Shown here: positions 48,356 through 58,900 of the stretch, one piece after another
Position numbering within the stretch: the stretch's first letter is position 1
Layout: every line of letters begins with the position of its first letter
From: Lepas anatifera
Taxonomy: Eukaryota; Arthropoda; Thecostraca; Lepadidae
Length of the DNA: 64,000 nt
Direction of reading: 5' to 3'
Assembly (NCBI GenBank): GCA_034440635.1
Contig: JAOTON010002124.1
Location: 62,001 to 126,000, forward strand
Position numbers and translations under genes: made by a program
The notes under the pieces: model-generated
Databases searched by the model: none
The model's input: the letters and a program-made list of their open reading frames with translations, nothing else
What the model was told of the DNA's origin: nothing

Positions 48356-49641
48356 ACCAGCTTCTGGTATTGTTTGCCCTGGCTCAACTGCTATAGAACC
48401 AACTTGAAAAGTTCATGATAACTTTTTTCAAAATATTGCTAAGGTGTCTCAGTGCTGTGCTTCCTGCTTGCTGCAAGCATAATTGTAGTCCTGATTGTGT
48501 AAAAACGGTAGGGTTTTAATAATTGTGCTCATTCCTAACTTGTTTCACAATTTAGTATTTTGTCCGTAGAAACTTTAATTGAGGATCCTTCCCTATTGTA
48601 ATATTCTATTAATGGATCTTCTATGGGAGCGAATTTGTCCACAGAACTGATGTACAAGCAGCAGAAGCTGACAGCAGGCTGCGGGTGAAGGTAGGTGGAT
48701 TTTCTGTTATTTTGTCTTCCCTTTTCTGGTCTCCCTGCTGCCAAATGCTCTCTGATGATTATTAGATTTATTTATTGGTGATGGTTCCACAAATTGTTTA
48801 ACAAATATTTCCATCGAGCAAGGTAAAGGTAAACACGACACAGATTTTGGCACATTGCAATGGAGACACAAATGATATTGTTTTATTCTTCCATATCTGG
48901 TTCTCATTGCACCCTGTTCATATATTTTTTATCAAATCTTTATGTAGACTTCAAGGAAATGTAGCACATGTTTGATGTGATTTTGGCTGAGATGGCTGGT
49001 GGGGTGTTTCATTTGTACCTTATGAAAAAAACATTGGATTCCATGTCATTTCCACTTCTCCCCATTTCAGTGTTCAAAAGGGTGCAGTGTATGCCCATTT
49101 TAACCAAGTCTGAAAAGCATGGCAGCAGGCCAGACGAGTCGCACCAGCCATCTAAAATTTTCTCACAAATTCGCAACGCCAGCCACCTAAAATTCACAAC
49201 AATCTGCAAAATACCAGTGAGATAAATGCACTCATCCCTACCCACACAATGCAATACTGCCTCCGTTATAAGTTAGTTTGATAAGTCCCCCTCCTGTGTC
49301 TTTATAACCATTCATAAATTATTCGTTTGGTTGTCAGTGTCACCTCCCTCTCACCAGTCTCGCATTTCACATGAAGTTTATGTGTGTTTGTTGTATGTTT
49401 TGTTATGTCTTACCATTTCGACTTTGCTGGGTGTTATGACTTGAAATCAATGTGACTTCTAGCTTTTCCAGCAATATCAAACAAGATTTGTAGATCTTGC
49501 ACTTAACTGCATGTCTCACTTGACTCGCTTACAATCTGATTCATGACCAGCCACAGAAGGAGGATGTCGATCATACAGCTTGGTGTGCTTACAAACTTAT
49601 TTGCTGTGTTGCTTTATAGTGTTGCATTTTTTCCCACCGAG
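48356..49641. other. No gene recognised; repeat piece at 49100-49370
   Basis: 49100-49370 matches the inverted form of the repeat at 6560-6860. A possible exon ending GTGAAG|GTAGGT at 48691 has no other support. Confidence 0.4.
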
Positions 49642-49775
49642 AGTACTGGGGATGCTCGATGACCAGAGTCTCCGCCGAACTGTGGAAGCCCTGCTGCTGA
49701 AGTACCCCTCCCTGACGTGGGAGATGGAAGCGGGCATTTCCCAGCAGCTTCCACCCTCAGCCAGCAGCCAACCTG
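49642..49775 (+). CDS. P2X7-C-domain gene: upstream exon
   Basis: The acceptor follows a T-rich tract (TTTTTTCCCACCGAG), the donor is CTG|GTACAT, exit phase 1. MLDDQSLRRTVEALLLKYPS followed by LTWEME resembles the helix that comes before the Cys-rich WCxCGxC segment in P2X7-type C-terminal domain proteins. That match is weak alone but fits the two exons downstream. It may or may not contain the start codon. Confidence 0.5.
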
Positions 49776-51072
49776 GTACATATGGTGCCTCTGTGGAAGG
49801 TATGCCCATTTTTTTTAAATTATTTGTTTTTGGTAGACTAAACACTGGCTCCACCACTGTAACTGATGGTTATGTATCAGCTATCCAGCTGAGTCGGTCT
49901 GAAGGTGTGATTAACTGTAACTTCAGCACAAGAAAAGTAATTTGAATAGCTACAGGCTCAGCAGCAGACTTCAGCAAGATACGCATCAGCATTAGCAAAG
50001 CCAATGTTTTGCTTCCGGAACATCATGATTTGTCTATTCAGTAATAGCTTTCACAGGCTGGCCTGCTTGCGTTAATTAACTCGCGCAGGCAGCTGTGTGA
50101 CGCAATTACGTTTAGACCCATCTTCACTGCAGAAAATCAGTGCTTGAATATACATAATATTACAAGCATCAGCAATGGAAAAGCAGATGTGTGCGAGGTT
50201 GAGCGGCCGAGGTTTGCGCGGTCGTGCGGCCGAGTTTTGCGCGGTTAGCTCTGGAGGGTGTCATGCTCCTTTTTTGCCACACACCTGTGACTTGTATGGT
50301 TTTACTTCTCGTGGTGCTTTGAATTTTTTTACCTTGTTTTGAATGTTTTGAATGCCGCCTTAGCGTTATTTTAGGGATCGCTATAGGGCGGTCACGGATG
50401 CGTGACCTAGGTGTTATAGGATGATGATGTAATATACTTGTATGGGTTCATAGGTCCTAGGTTGTCTTTTATCCTCCTTTTTCTTATCGAACTCTGTTCT
50501 CCTTTGTGAGTGTTTGGTATGTTAAATATGGATATGGGATCATACATGTGTGCTTTCACATCGGACATTGTTACTAGGACTCCAACGGATAGGTATATTT
50601 CTTGACTGGAGGAAAATTTCATAGACATCTCAAATAAAAGATATGGGACACTGGCTGGCATTCACAAATCGGTTACTAAAATACGGAGTGGGCGCCGGAT
50701 TTAGTGCCGCAGAGCTATCGTAATTCTTTCATTTCATTTCAATTTATATCTACCCTCGGTACAGTGCTGGTATGCACACTCCTATCACTAGCAACTCTGC
50801 GTTACAGATGCCAGCCAATGCCGACAGAATTGGAGCAAGAATGCTGTCGGTAGGATCCCTGCGTCTGCCACGACCCAGTAATTGTTTTGCACAGCTAAAG
50901 GCTGAGGGATGCCTGACTAATATATTTCACGGAAGATAATGTAAAAAGTGTTATTGTGCAATATCGAGGTTGTTTTGCATTTATGATATTATGTAAATGC
51001 CCCACACGCTGCCTAACGGGCGAATTTCTTCTCCCCTTGGTTTTCGAGATCTCAGGGGCGCTTTAGGACTCC

Positions 51073-51200
51073 CTCCACTGCGTGTTGACGCCAGACCCCT
51101 CTCCACTGCGTGTTGACACCAGACCCCTCTCCACTATGTGCTGACGCCAGACCCCCCCCTCCACTGCGGGTTGACGCCAGGTTCCTCTCCACTGCGCGTG
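51073..51200. repeat. 28-bp tandem repeat, five units
   Basis: CTCCACTGCGTGTTGACGCC-type units start at 51073, 51101, 51129, 51159 and 51187. Confidence 0.9.
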
Positions 51201-51280
51201 TTAACTAAAAATAATGTGCCCGTTCTACCAATGTCGCCCTCAACTACTTGGCAGTCCTCGACCCCTGAGCCGGCCAGGAC

Positions 51281-51523
51281 CATAGGCGGATCCAGGATTG
51301 CCGATCGGAGGGGGCACCATCCGGGGGGCGCCACCCGGACCAGGGGGCGCCACTTATGACCGGCAAAACCTATCAGGTGGGCGCCAAATCCTATCGGTGG
51401 GCGCCGACTTTCGTATCCTGGGGGGAAGGGTGGGAAGCGACATTTCAGGGGGGCGCCATCGACCTTTCAGGGGGCGCCGAGGGTCGATCGGGGGGGCACG
51501 TGCCCCCCCTGGATCCGCCTATG
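51281..51523. mobile_element. Intact hAT-type MITE in a P2X7-C gene intron
   Basis: 243 bp with a perfect 16-bp terminal inverted repeat CATAGGCGGATCCAGG and a perfect 8-bp target duplication GCCAGGAC (51273-51280, 51524-51531). The interior is GGGGGCGCC-rich. Confidence 0.9.
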
Positions 51524-51650
51524 GCCAGGACTACTGAACTGAACATGACTGATGAATACCTCTTGGAAGTAACTCATCTTCAAAAATCGGTCGGGACATG
51601 CAAGGTAGAAATGTTGACCCCAAACAAAATTATGCGTTTTAACTTTTCAG

Positions 51651-51814
51651 CAACTTCGCCTCCCCGTGCTCACCGAGGCAGCAGTGACCTGCGCCATGCT
51701 CTACCACGCCGAGACGCGTTGTATGCCACTGCGCCTCCAGGAGGGCACGGGGGAGCTCGGGGCGCTGAACCGGCCCAGGCGCTGCCAGGCCTACCGCCAG
51801 TGCATATTGTGGAG
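51651..51814 (+). CDS. P2X7-C-domain gene: penultimate exon
   Basis: Acceptor TTAACTTTTCAG, donor GTGAGG, 54 codons plus two bases. QLRLPVLTEAAVTCAMLYHA and then RCQAYRQCILW. The AYRQ..LW segment is the conserved pattern just before the GRLG motif of the P2X7 intracellular domain (P2RX7_C). That domain is found alone in many invertebrate proteins, so no ion channel is implied. Its entry phase (0) does not match the exit phase of 49642-49775 (1), so at least one exon is missing, probably the Cys-rich one. Confidence 0.75.
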
Positions 51815-51972
51815 GTGAGGCCCTGTGAGCCATGGAATCAACGGTGGCCATGTTAGTCTTAAAAGTCCCTCCTAGTGCAATTATCTCCAATAAACCCAAT
51901 CACTGTCTTAACACACGGGAATCTTGAAGTAGACACCTCAATCACAGCACATGGTGTTTCACTCTGATCCAG

Positions 51973-52102
51973 GTGGGGCAGGCTTGGTCGCGGGACGCGC
52001 AAACCGGTGCCGACATGCGTGGTGGCTGCCATACGCAGCAAATGGCCGGACCCGAACGGGGTGTACATCGGCTACAAGGAGCTGGCCGACGAGATCCTGT
52101 AA
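51973..52102 (+). CDS. P2X7-C-domain gene: terminal exon
   Basis: Acceptor TGATCCAG, 42 codons and TAA. It joins in phase to the previous exon to give [22 protein letters not shown] and then [14 protein letters not shown]. It matches the P2RX7_C signature of GRLG.G.R...P.CVV..IR..(W/F)PDP.G.Y.G. Of all coding calls here, this pair of exons has the clearest family match. A 91-bp satellite begins 40 bases after the stop. Confidence 0.8.
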
Positions 52103-52144
52103 AGGTAAAAACTGTCCCATCCATAAAAACGTGTGTATCAAGAT

Positions 52145-52508
52145 AACGCGTAAATGAGAACCGCCAAATCACACACACCCGCGACCCTCACACAACTGCA
52201 AAGTAGAACATAACACCTGCCAGTACAAAGAGAGTGACACGTAAATGAGACCCGCCAAATCACTCACACCCGCGACCCTCACACAACTGCAAAGTAGAAA
52301 ACAACACCTGCGAGTACAAAGAGAGTGACACGTAAATGAGAACCAAAAAATCACTCACACCCGTGACCCTCACACAACTGCAAAGTAGAACACAACACCT
52401 GCGAGTACAAAGAGAGTGACACGTAAATGAGAACCGAAAAATCACTCACACCCGTGACCCTCACACAACTGCAAAGTCCAACACAACACCTGCGAGTACA
52501 AAGAGAGT
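52145..52508. repeat. 91-bp satellite, four units
   Basis: Units with CGTAAATGAGAACC ... CCCTCACACAACTGCAAAGT repeat at a 91-base period. They give a repeated minus-strand frame that is not a gene. Confidence 0.95.
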
Positions 52509-52764
52509 GTGAGAAGACATTTCCAATGGGCATCAGAGCCAGTACAAATCAGCAGGATAAGCACGATGCAACTCGCGACAAGTACATGCATCTGAACCGT
52601 TTTACACTATTTAAATCTGTAACCATCCGCCGCCTCACCCCGGACTGAGAGTGCAACGGGTCCAGGGGTAGCCCTGCGCCACGGCACCGGGCCCGAGCCA
52701 CGGCACCGGGCCTGCGTCCGAGACTAAGTAGACGCAGGACGCCAACAGACACAACACCGCCAGA

Positions 52765-53023
52765 TTAATGTCCAAACCGGCTCCTTTCCGTTCTGACTGA
52801 CTCTAGAGCAGCCTTGGTTTCCTCTGCTCCAGGTGCTCGGTGCACCAGGCTGAAGGGATGCCGCCCCTCGGTCTCCTGGCTCGGAGGCTCGACCATAACG
52901 TTTGCGGCTCGTCGCTGCAAGAAAGCGTCCGGCAGTGGGCGGATGTGAGCGTGCTTCTTGGCAACCTTCAGAGGGCGCAGTAGTATGAACGCGTCGCTCA
53001 CCCTGCTGTACACGCGCACGGTC
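52765..53023 (-). CDS. Possible terminal exon of an unidentified gene
   Basis: Acceptor TCCTTTGCGGCAG, then an open frame of 85 codons to a stop at 52765: TVRVYSRVSDAFILLRPLKV and a charged tail with EPPSQETEGRHPF. The next frame is also open (to 52724), so the frame is uncertain. I do not recognise the family. Confidence 0.35.
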
Positions 53024-53252
53024 CTGCCGCAAAGGAGAACATATCGTCACATACACAGCTTTAACCTTGAGCGGGGCTATGCAGTTGGCAGGATGCAAGT
53101 CCAGAATGCTGGTTGTAGTTCTGACAGTGTGATGTTAAGTCCAGAATAGTCCAGAATGCTCATTTTATTTCCTGCAGGATAATGCGGAGTCCAGAATCAT
53201 CGTTCTAGTCACAACAGTACAATGTGAAGTTACTTAATTTTGTTACGTGCTG

Positions 53253-53288
53253 GTGGGCGTTGCATGGCAGAGGCCATGCAACGCCCAC
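53253..53288. other. Perfect 16-bp hairpin with AGAG loop
   Basis: GTGGGCGTTGCATGGC and its exact reverse complement GCCATGCAACGCCCAC, four bases apart. It lies about 20 bases left of the half MITE at 53310. Confidence 0.9.
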
Positions 53289-53309
53289 ATGGCCTCTGGG
53301 TTCATCATT

Positions 53310-53422
53310 CACGGAAATATCGAGTTCCAACACAAATGACATATGGAGTACCGGGTTTTCCGACCTGCTTTACAACTTGGTTATCTCAGTTAAAATCACG
53401 TTGAGAAGGTGCCACATTCCCT
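53310..53422. mobile_element. Half copy of the TTAA-family MITE
   Basis: ACGGAAATATCGAGTTCC through AAGGTGCCACATTCCCT followed by TTAA. It matches the right part of 25991-26446 only. Confidence 0.75.
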
Positions 53423-54011
53423 TTAATATGCCTTGACGGTAACATTTGGGATATTTCAGGGGAAAAGCAAAATAAAGGTCACGGGGTGAAAAATAATGGC
53501 TCAAGATACTTTTTTCTATCCAAACCCAATATTTACTCTGAACTCAACTGGTTCTGTTTGTGAAAGTTGAAGCCCCAAAATTTTGCCTACAGGGTAAAAA
53601 GGAGTCGGGGCATAAGGGAGGTCGACCGCTTTGGGGGAGGGGGTAAAACGTTTCATCTCGAGCTTTTCCGTTGGGGGGCACATACCTTTTTGCCCCCCCG
53701 GATTTCCATAGGTTGCCTAGTTTCATACATCGGTTTCGAAAACAAAAGTATGCCAAAAATTGGCCCTTCTTGTGGTAAGACTTTTAAAAGACAAAGGTGG
53801 GACTTACTTAACATATATTTCCTCCTTGGTCCACAACATATTAGTTCGCATGTGAAAATGTGGCCAGGTATTATAGATGAGATGTCCCATGCAGTCAAAG
53901 TATAGTTTCTAAGCTCTATCGTCCGACTAACTTGAACAGTACTTCACACAGGTAACATTTATCTTTGTTGCAATATATTGAAAGTAAGCATACTGGTTAG
54001 AGATGCCGTTC

Positions 54012-54235
54012 TTACGTGGAACTTCTCGACGGATCCCTCTGAGTGCTGCGCACACCACCAGAAGTGGTTCTTGACCGGGGTGATCCACCGTAGGAGAGGT
54101 TTGCAGGCAGAGCTTTGAGAAGCACGTTGCCGCAGACGGGGGGGGCAAGGTTTTTGCCTGCATGCCAGGCGTCATACGAGTACTTGACCTCCGGCCGGCT
54201 CCTCTCTGAAAGGCAATTGTTTCTTGGTAAACCAT
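54012..54235 (-). pseudogene. Relic of a repeated WHxxK / NHxWWC-type gene
   Basis: One frame gives KYSYDAWHAGKNLA. A second frame continues with LLRWITPVKNHFWWCAQHSE, then EKFH before a GTAAGA donor. I recall this motif order (YD.WH..K ... W...I.NH.WWC) from uncharacterised repeated proteins in animals. The two parts are in different frames, so a frameshift has occurred. No function is assigned. Confidence 0.4.
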
Positions 54236-54364
54236 AATTACGCGTCAAACACTAGAATGAAATCTGATGATTGGCTCCGAGTGATTCATTCATCGGTTTA
54301 GTTTACCGCTACCATATGTGCATTAGGGTGCGCGTTACAATACTTTTTCTACTCCTTCTACTTA

Positions 54365-54565
54365 TTTTTATTTTTTATTAGGGCCACTCCCAACAGGCAC
54401 ACTTGCCCAATTCCAGGGAGTATTGGCATGGGTGTTTAAGGATCCTCTCCACCGGGTTAGATCGGACACGGAAGGCGGTTTCCCACCGTGGGGATTGAAC
54501 CCACGTCAATCCATGCTATCCGATCCGTAGACTGGCAACGAAGCCACTGGGCCACCCCGGCCTTA
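54365..54565 (-). mobile_element. tRNA-derived SINE
   Basis: On the minus strand, box A TGGCCCAGTGG and box B GGTTCAATCCC, ending in an A-rich tail (TAATAAAAAATAAAAATAAG). A different family from 48171-48355. Confidence 0.75.
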
Positions 54566-54644
54566 TAAACACAAATATAAGGGCAATCGTACAAAAAACC
54601 GTCAATTTCTGGCGTTTCAGCTACTAATTTTCACTTTTTAACCC

Positions 54645-55110
54645 TCCCCTGGTGGGGCGGAAGGGTGCTGACTAACCCCCTACATATTTTTCGGCGTTGC
54701 GTAAAAACGGCGGCGCCAAGCGCCACCGTACTTGGTACAGCTTATAATTAATCAAGTCGGCAACTTTCCCTAAAAAAAAATGAAATCGGGTCATGTCGGG
54801 GCAGGTCACCATGCCAGGTCAAGTAACCTCACTTAAAAAATTGTTTGGGATTACATAACTCGGAACTCGGAGTAGCGTTAATTTATCAATTTGCAACCTT
54901 TTTCATATAATGGGCGCACCGGGGGCTACAAACTATGTTTCGGTATTTTTTATATTGTTGACCTAAGGTCAGGTACGAGTGATGACCTCTCCATTGGAAA
55001 CGCGTGGGAAAAGCGCAAATTTGCCGAAAAATGTTTCTTTTTCTGTATATAAAGCTTGTTTTGACCTGTGACCTCTGTGAGGTCACTTGGGTCTACTTAA
55101 GCATGTTTTG
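54645..55110 (+). repeat. AGGTCA-rich element with TAACCC-like start
   Basis: It starts TAACCCTCCCCTGGTGGGGC and has the AAACGGCGGCGCCAAGCGCC block, then diverged AGGTCA arrays like 38275-39470. Confidence 0.6.
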
Positions 55111-55443
55111 AGACTCATGTCAATAACTGCGCAGTAAACGAAACGAAAAATATGCATGACAGATGGTGTATTAGATTTAAGGTGCATGACACATGCTAAT
55201 AACAAAAACTCTTCCGATGATGTCCCCATTAAATTGAGGGTAAAGCACCATGGGAGACCCCAATGTAGGATATGCGGGCTTGATGCGGCGGAGAATAGCA
55301 ATACCAAACATTTTCAGGTCAGGTAGAAATGTCTGCCCTAATGTCAGGTAGACATAAGGGCAGCCGAGATCAAAGAAAGCAACATAGTGATAAAACGGGC
55401 ATCAGATTTCATTTTTAGCTCTTAATTTGTAAAACTAGAGCAA

Positions 55444-55960
55444 ATGAAGCAAAACTATGCATTATTGGAGCCCTCTCATCATTGCAAGTGGAATGACAAA
55501 TGCGTCACCATGTCAAGTCAAATAGTTAACAGCAGCACTGAAATCATTTTCAGTGTAGCACGAGAAGCAAATGGTGCTATTGGAATATATGCAAAACAAC
55601 AGACCAGGCTTATAGTCCACTCGAGAGGATTTTTCGTAAATAAGAATATTTGCTGGGATACATACCCAGCAAATGACTTCATCGGAATCCTGGACGGGCC
55701 GGTAACCGGTGTCCAGGAAGGACTGTCAGCCCGAGCCCTGAAGCGACCGGCAGCTGGTGCCCTCGACAGGCTGAGAGCCGGTGTACAGGGGGGGGTCGGC
55801 AGTCGATCCAGCAGGCTCCACGGCATGACACCGGCACCGGCAGCATGGAGTGCCGGCCTGTCCAGCTGGCTCAGCGGGAGCTAGCTGCAGATCATACGGT
55901 AAATGGCAGAGTAGTAAGAATGCAATGCATTCTTTTCACTTCCAGTTGACACAGGAGCCA
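55444..55960. other. Left flank of duplication copy 2; no gene assigned
   Basis: A 146-codon plus-strand frame (55444-55884) has an odd Arg/Gly/Ala-rich end but no recognisable family. Confidence 0.3.
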
Positions 55961-58900
55961 CACTGGTGGGGTTATGAAAAATGTGCACGATACAAGGATG
56001 AGACATGACAAAGTGAAGCACGACACCCAAACATGAATTGGGGTCTAATGGCACCTGATTCCATATGTAAATAATGTAATTAGATGTGATGGAGCGTGCT
56101 ACCAAAGCAGACTGCATGACTGCATCAAGAGGGGTTGCCAAAAGAGGATAACATCCAGCAAATGTACACAAAAAACACCAAACTTACATCACAATATCCT
56201 CCGCACTGGATAGATGAGATTGTAGGATACCCAAGGAAGCAGCACAGGAAGTACTGCACAAACGAATATTCAACAAGCAAAACGAATTATTTTACAAAAA
56301 CTTGTAAGTTCAGGGGAATACATTTCATACTGACCATGATTGATGGGACTGCAGTTGACTTCAAACGGTGAGGTTAGGTTCACTCAGTTTGAAGTGTTGG
56401 CGACATATGCCGTAGGTGGCAAGCACCTTTGTTGTTTTAGACGCGGCCATCCACTTCTTCCTTATGGCAGGTCTGGCAGGAAACCTGGAATATAAGGCTC
56501 AAGTGAGTTTTGAACTGAACGCAATATGACATGTCACAAAGAAACCTCACTTGACATTTTAATTTGACAGAATCAATGATTTGGGGATATAAAGGATGTT
56601 TTCCCTCCATACTCATTCATTTCATATACAGGTTCCTTACAATGCAAGAGTGATCACAAGACCGGTTGCCAGTGAGGAAGAGTGAAAGAAAAGAGAGGAA
56701 ATGTATGTAGAGAGGAAGAAAAGAGAGGAGCGTATGTGGAGTTTAAAACAATCACAATCTCATGGAGGCTGGGCCTAAACAAGACATTGGATAGGACCAA
56801 TTCTAAGGTTATGATCAGCTTGCTGTTCTACATACACCATATGAAAAAGGAACAAAAACATTCCATCCTGCAGTAAGTCACTATACATCAACCATGGCCT
56901 TTACAGTGGATGGCCCTGGAGAAAAAAATATAACCAAAAATGTATGAAAATACCAATAAAACCCACTGTAAGCAGCACTATTTTTCTTCCACATGTGCAG
57001 ACAATTTTGGGTACTTGGCATCAGAATTATTTAAGGCAGCTGGTGTGACTTTTGTCAGGATTACCATCTGAAGTATGGCATATCATGGAGTGTGGCATAT
57101 TTAACAAGAGCTCATTGTTGCAAGGGTTCCCCAGGAATGGTGGTAGTGGTGAGAATTTTGCACCAAACAAGGGACAAAATGCACTGACCCTTACCAGAAA
57201 GGAGGAATTTTTAAGGCAGAACGAATAAGCATTTCTCTTTGTTACCCACCCAATCTCCTCTGTAAATTTGGAACTGTAAATCTGTGCAGCTTTGCTCCAT
57301 TGGAGCAAATTTAGTCAACTACCAAAAAATTTATGTTATTCAATAGAAATTTTTGACCTGATGTTCTTGTCAAAACCATTCTTGGAGGAGAGAGTCTACC
57401 ATGTACATTGCATATAAAGGAGGGCTATAATTTAAGTGACCTTAGTGCCGAAACATTTTCTAAAATACCTTGTGTAGCCTAAAGATGTTCATATTGGTCT
57501 CGAGTTTTGTCTGTGGAATGAATAAATGAGAGTCTTATTACTTAGCACAAATTTAAATAACACTAGTACGACTTTGACCACCTTTTAATAAAAAAATGGC
57601 AGAGGCCAGTATTTATACTCTTTCCTGTCAGTGATTGTTGAAGCTCAGCTTCTTGCTTACAATGGTCCAAGGTTATCCATTGTTAAACACCAAAGTTATG
57701 ATGAGAGAACTGCAAGTCAGGCAAAATTACACAATTTTACATTAAATTGTGCTTATCCTTGTTTCTCGCATACCAGAATGTTGTTGGTACCAGATACTAT
57801 CTTATATGTTTTAAAAATTGCACCACTCACATCAGGCTTAGAAGGGACACAAGCACCAGCAAGAGATCATAAAAACACGACTGGCAGAGCGGGTAGGGGA
57901 ACTGGATTAATCTGCCCAAAACAAACTTCCACTACTATCTTTCTTTGTTATAAGGGGGGCCCAATTAGTTAAGGGGGGTGCAATACACACTTTCCCCTAT
58001 AGTAAAGTGCACTAGTCTGCAAAGTCTGACAGCAAGCCAGAGAAGTTGCATCAGCCATCTAAAACTCCCAGCCACATTGTCAGCCACCTAAAATTCACAG
58101 CCATCTGCCAGTGTGCAAAGTATGGCATTTTCAACGAGATCTCGTCGGTGCGAGTGCCCTTGGAGACAGGAGCATGTGGTGCGAATGTTATCAACCTGGT
58201 GTGAATTTGTGAGACTTAGGCGAGGAAGGTGACACTGGAAACCACACAAATAATGTCAAAATGGTTATAAAGACATAGGAGTGAGCCTTAATATATCGAT
58301 CTATCTGATATTTGCCCAGCGTAGTCACGCCGGCCGGCCTTAGGATTTGAGGGTGCGCACCCATTGTACTATTCGTTTTTTACCGTTGTAGTGTTTTTAT
58401 CGTGTGTGCTGTCGCAATACATGTATGGAAGGAACCAGTGTGCAAGGTATGACATTTTTGATGAGATCTTGTTGGTGTGAATGCCCTTGGAGCCAGGAGG
58501 AAGTGGTGTAAATTTTATCAATCCCATGCAAATTTGTGAGACTGGTGTGAGGAAGGCGACACTTAAACCAACAAATAATGGCTGAATGGTTATTAAGACA
58601 CAGAAGAGGTCCTTATAAAAGGTCCTTAATTAACTAACTAATAATAAAGGTAACATTGCAACTTTTGGGTAGGAATGGGTACATTTTTCTCCCTGATATG
58701 TGGCAGATTGGTGTAAATTTTTGGAGACTGGTGATGTGAGAATTTTAGATGGCTGGTGCGACTCATCCGGCCTGCTGCCATACTTTGCAGACTGGTATAT
58801 GAATTAGTTTCTCCACAGAGGACATGTTCAGGAAAGAGTCTGCACCATTCTTAACCTCCCCAGTAAATATTTGAGGAATTGTGAAATAAAATAATTAACT

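Noticed and set aside
48643..48690. Small exon with strong donor GTGAAG|GTAGGT upstream of the P2X7-C gene
   Set aside because: It has a single splice signal with no homology and no phase check possible.
52169..52533. Repeated minus-strand frames with CEG and YVSLSLY motifs
   Set aside because: They are translations of the 91-bp satellite.
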